DNA from: Clostridiaceae bacterium
Lineage (GTDB): Bacteria; Bacillota; Clostridia; Oscillospirales; Acutalibacteraceae
DNA: 15,714 nt
Direction of reading: 5' to 3'
Assembly (NCBI GenBank): GCA_016292705.1
Contig: JAEDHZ010000011.1
Coordinates: forward strand, 1 to 15,714
Under the pieces are notes generated by a model that ran no database searches, was not told the origin of the DNA, and saw only the letters and a program-made list of their open reading frames with translations. Positions within the stretch are counted from its first letter, which is position 1. Every line of letters starts with the position of its first letter. Positions 13,928-15,714 of the stretch are shown here, piece by piece. Made by a program: the position numbers and the translations under genes.

Positions 13928-15220
13928 ATGAAAGTTTCGTTTTATACGCTCGGCTGCAAGGTCAATCAGTATGAAAGTCAATCGCTGAGCGAATTATTAT
14001 ATAAATTTGGCTATGAAACAGTTGGAAAGGATGAAAACGCAGATATTTACATCATCAACTCCTGCACGGTCACCGCGGAATCGGACAGAAAGACCCGTCA
14101 GGCAGTTCGCCGCTTTAAAAGGAACAATCCTGATTCGGTAGTTGTTTTAACCGGCTGTATGCCGCAGGCATATCCGGATGACGCAGAAAAGCTTTTTCAG
14201 GCCGATATTGTTATCGGAAACAAAAGCAATGGTGACTTACCTGAAATCCTTGAAGAGTATTTCAGAAATAAAAAAAGATTAGTCCTCACTTCTCAGCATG
14301 AAAAAGGAGAGGCTTTTGCCTCTTGCTCAGTTTCATCATTTGATGAGAGAACAAGAGCATACGTTAAAATCCAGGACGGTTGCAACCGTTTTTGTTCATA
14401 TTGCATCATTCCCGTTGCAAGGGGTCGTGTACGCTCAAAACCGCTTTGCGAGTTGAAGGCGGAACTCGAACAGCTTTCTGCTTCAGGATATAAAGAGATT
14501 GTTCTTGTCGGCATCAACCTTTCTGCGTACGGACAAGACCTTGATGAGAGCTTTTGCGATGCTGTTGAACTTGCCTGCAGTGTTGAAGGAATTGAACGGG
14601 TTCGCCTCGGCTCACTTGAACCGGATCATCTGACCGGCGATGTAATTGAAAGGTTATCGAAATGCAAAAAGCTCTGTCCCCAGTTTCATATATCACTTCA
14701 AAGCGGCTGCGACAATACACTCAAAAGAATGAATCGGCACTATTCAGTCGACGAGTACCGTGCTCTTTGCAAAAATCTTCGTGCCTGCTTTGAGGATTGC
14801 ACCCTAACTACCGATGTAATGGTTGGTTTCTGCGGGGAAAGCGAGAAAGATTTTGAAGACAGTCTCCGTTTTGTCAAAGATATTGGCTTTGAAAAAGTTC
14901 ATGTTTTCCCTTACTCAGTAAGAGTTGGAACAAAGGCAGAAAAAATGGACGGCCATCTTCCAAAAGCCATCAAAGAAAAGCGCACTTCAATTATGATTGA
15001 TGAATGTGAAAAAATCCGACAATACTTCTTGCGTTCCCAGATCGGAAAAACCGTGTGCGTCCTCTTTGAAAGTCGGGAAAAGGACGGAATGTTGCTCGGT
15101 TACACAGCCAACTATACCCCTGTTAAAGCTCACGGCAGCACTGAGCTTTCAGGAAAGTTTGCAAATGTCAAAATCACCGACACAGATGAAGATTGCTGTA
15201 TCGGTGAGATAGAATCATAA
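13928..15220 (+). CDS. mtaB: tRNA (N6-threonylcarbamoyladenosine(37)-C2)-methylthiotransferase MtaB
   Basis: A 430-residue radical-SAM enzyme that adds a methylthio group to t6A at position 37 of tRNAs reading ANN codons. The N-terminal methylthiotransferase domain has C10 (YTLGCKVNQYES), C46 (INSCTVTAESDRKTRQ) and C77 (LTGCMPQ), which bind the second iron-sulfur cluster. The radical-SAM motif is CNRFCSYC (C152, C156, C159) in KIQDGCNRFCSYCIIPVARG. The C-terminal part from about 370 fits a TRAM RNA-binding domain. LGCKVNQYE and IIPVARGRVRS are typical of MtaB (YqeV) rather than MiaB. The start ATG 13928 has GAGG 6 bases ahead and matches the family N-terminus. Its last 6 bases overlap the tmcAL end on the other strand, with the two stop codons adjacent. 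Confidence 0.96.
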   Translation: MKVSFYTLGCKVNQYESQSLSELLYKFGYETVGKDENADIYIINSCTVTAESDRKTRQAVRRFKRNNPDSVVVLTGCMPQAYPDDAEKLFQADIVIGNKSNGDLPEILEEYFRNKKRLVLTSQHEKGEAFASCSVSSFDERTRAYVKIQDGCNRFCSYCIIPVARGRVRSKPLCELKAELEQLSASGYKEIVLVGINLSAYGQDLDESFCDAVELACSVEGIERVRLGSLEPDHLTGDVIERLSKCKKLCPQFHISLQSGCDNTLKRMNRHYSVDEYRALCKNLRACFEDCTLTTDVMVGFCGESEKDFEDSLRFVKDIGFEKVHVFPYSVRVGTKAEKMDGHLPKAIKEKRTSIMIDECEKIRQYFLRSQIGKTVCVLFESREKDGMLLGYTANYTPVKAHGSTELSGKFANVKITDTDEDCCIGEIES

Positions 15221-15714
15221 TATGAATACCGGGCTTGTCAATTCTCTTGAACAGTCCGATATTTTTTTTGAAAAGAGTGAAAAAGAATCCGTACAATCAC
15301 ACTCAAGGTCAAAAACCATTTTTCCGAATCCGGTAAGCTTATCAATATCAGATTTATTTGTAACGACCGGAATTGAAGGCTTGCGGTTTTTGAGAATTTC
15401 AAAACCCTTTCTGTTTGCCGCAAGTATTCTTATATATGGCGGAACACCCTTACATATTTCTTTCGATATTTTTAAATAACAGGAAAGAACAGCTCTTCTG
15501 ATCGCAGCTTCCGTAATACTCTTAACCTTGACCTTGCAGACAAGTTCATCAATTGATTGAGCTGTTTGTGTTGCGGAATGAAGCCTCTGCGCAAGACCGT
15601 TTTCATCAGGAATGTAGCCTTTCATTTCCTCAAGTGGCGTTCGTCTCAGAATCGCAATAATGACACGGTCTGCATAATCAAGACTACACGGATAAAGACC
15701 GTCTTTCTTCGCTT
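15215..15714 (-). CDS. tmcAL: C-terminal part of tRNA(Met) cytidine acetate ligase TmcAL (5' end outside window)
   Basis: The frame is open from the right edge to TGA at 15215-15217, giving about 166 C-terminal residues. The Met codon at 15625 is internal: the frame continues upstream through LDYADRVIIAILRRTPLEE, which is family-like. Conserved TmcAL (YlbM) features seen are IPDENGLAQRL (after the ADRV block), SIDELVCKVKVKSITEAAIRRAVLSC (a run of helices) and GVPPYIRILAANRKGFEIL, which corresponds to the APYIRLLGMTKKG segment of the Bacillus protein. TmcAL forms N4-acetylcytidine at position 34 of elongator tRNA(Met) from acetate and ATP. The N-terminal nucleotidyltransferase domain with its HxGH-like motif lies outside. 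It converges on mtaB with a 6-base overlap and no room for a separate terminator. Confidence 0.88.
   Translation of the reverse strand, partial: AKKDGLYPCSLDYADRVIIAILRRTPLEEMKGYIPDENGLAQRLHSATQTAQSIDELVCKVKVKSITEAAIRRAVLSCYLKISKEICKGVPPYIRILAANRKGFEILKNRKPSIPVVTNKSDIDKLTGFGKMVFDLECDCTDSFSLFSKKISDCSRELTSPVFIL

Noticed and set aside
1..15714. Use of a reassigned genetic code (TGA as Trp)
   Set aside because: TGA ends secG, thrC, pgi, yraN and tmcAL at family-typical lengths, and Trp is coded by TGG throughout, including in the interrupted gene.

Overview
This window looks like a chromosomal housekeeping region from a Gram-positive anaerobe of the class Clostridia, possibly an Oscillospiraceae/Ruminococcaceae-type gut bacterium. 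That placement is an inference. It rests on the tig-clpP-clpX gene order, a CmpB-type membrane protein beside an HD-domain protein, a TmcAL (YlbM) homologue, the roughly 450-residue glucose-6-phosphate isomerase, GGAGG-type ribosome binding sites, and SigA-like promoters that often carry a TG extended -10. Coding is dense and every gap between genes is under 150 bases. I see no insertion sequence, phage gene, CRISPR array, rRNA or tRNA.

Layout. The left edge (1-1676, + strand) is a tight three-gene unit: the end of an HD-domain hydrolase, a CmpB-family membrane protein and a TetR regulator, joined by overlapping starts and stops. From 1640 to 13810 every gene is on the - strand. Reading in the direction of transcription these are: a D-Ala-D-Ala carboxypeptidase; pgi followed by a small P-loop protein that also has its own promoter; rnhB-yraN-dipeptidase with overlapping ends; thrC with a metallophosphoesterase; tig-clpP-clpX; secG; and a TtcA-like tRNA thiolation gene. 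At the right, mtaB is on the + strand, divergent from the carboxypeptidase gene. It converges on the 3' end of tmcAL, which runs off the window.

How the genes work together. Trigger factor, ClpP and ClpX cover folding and degradation of new proteins, and SecG serves export. Pgi and ThrC are central carbon and amino-acid enzymes. RnhB and YraN are nucleic-acid enzymes or nuclease-like proteins. Three genes (ttcA-like, mtaB, tmcAL) act on the anticodon loop of tRNAs.

The most notable anomaly is in the TtcA-like gene. Its reading frame is open and family-like from 2491 down to 1640 except for one in-frame TGA at 1910-1912, at a position where relatives (from memory) have tryptophan. Protein ending there would lack the Cys-Ala-Cys segment expected to supply the third iron-sulfur ligand. 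A recent nonsense mutation or sequence error is the simplest reading; recoding is possible but unsupported. I did not find a convincing undescribed multi-gene system here. The least understood parts are the HD-CmpB-TetR unit and the small P-loop protein.
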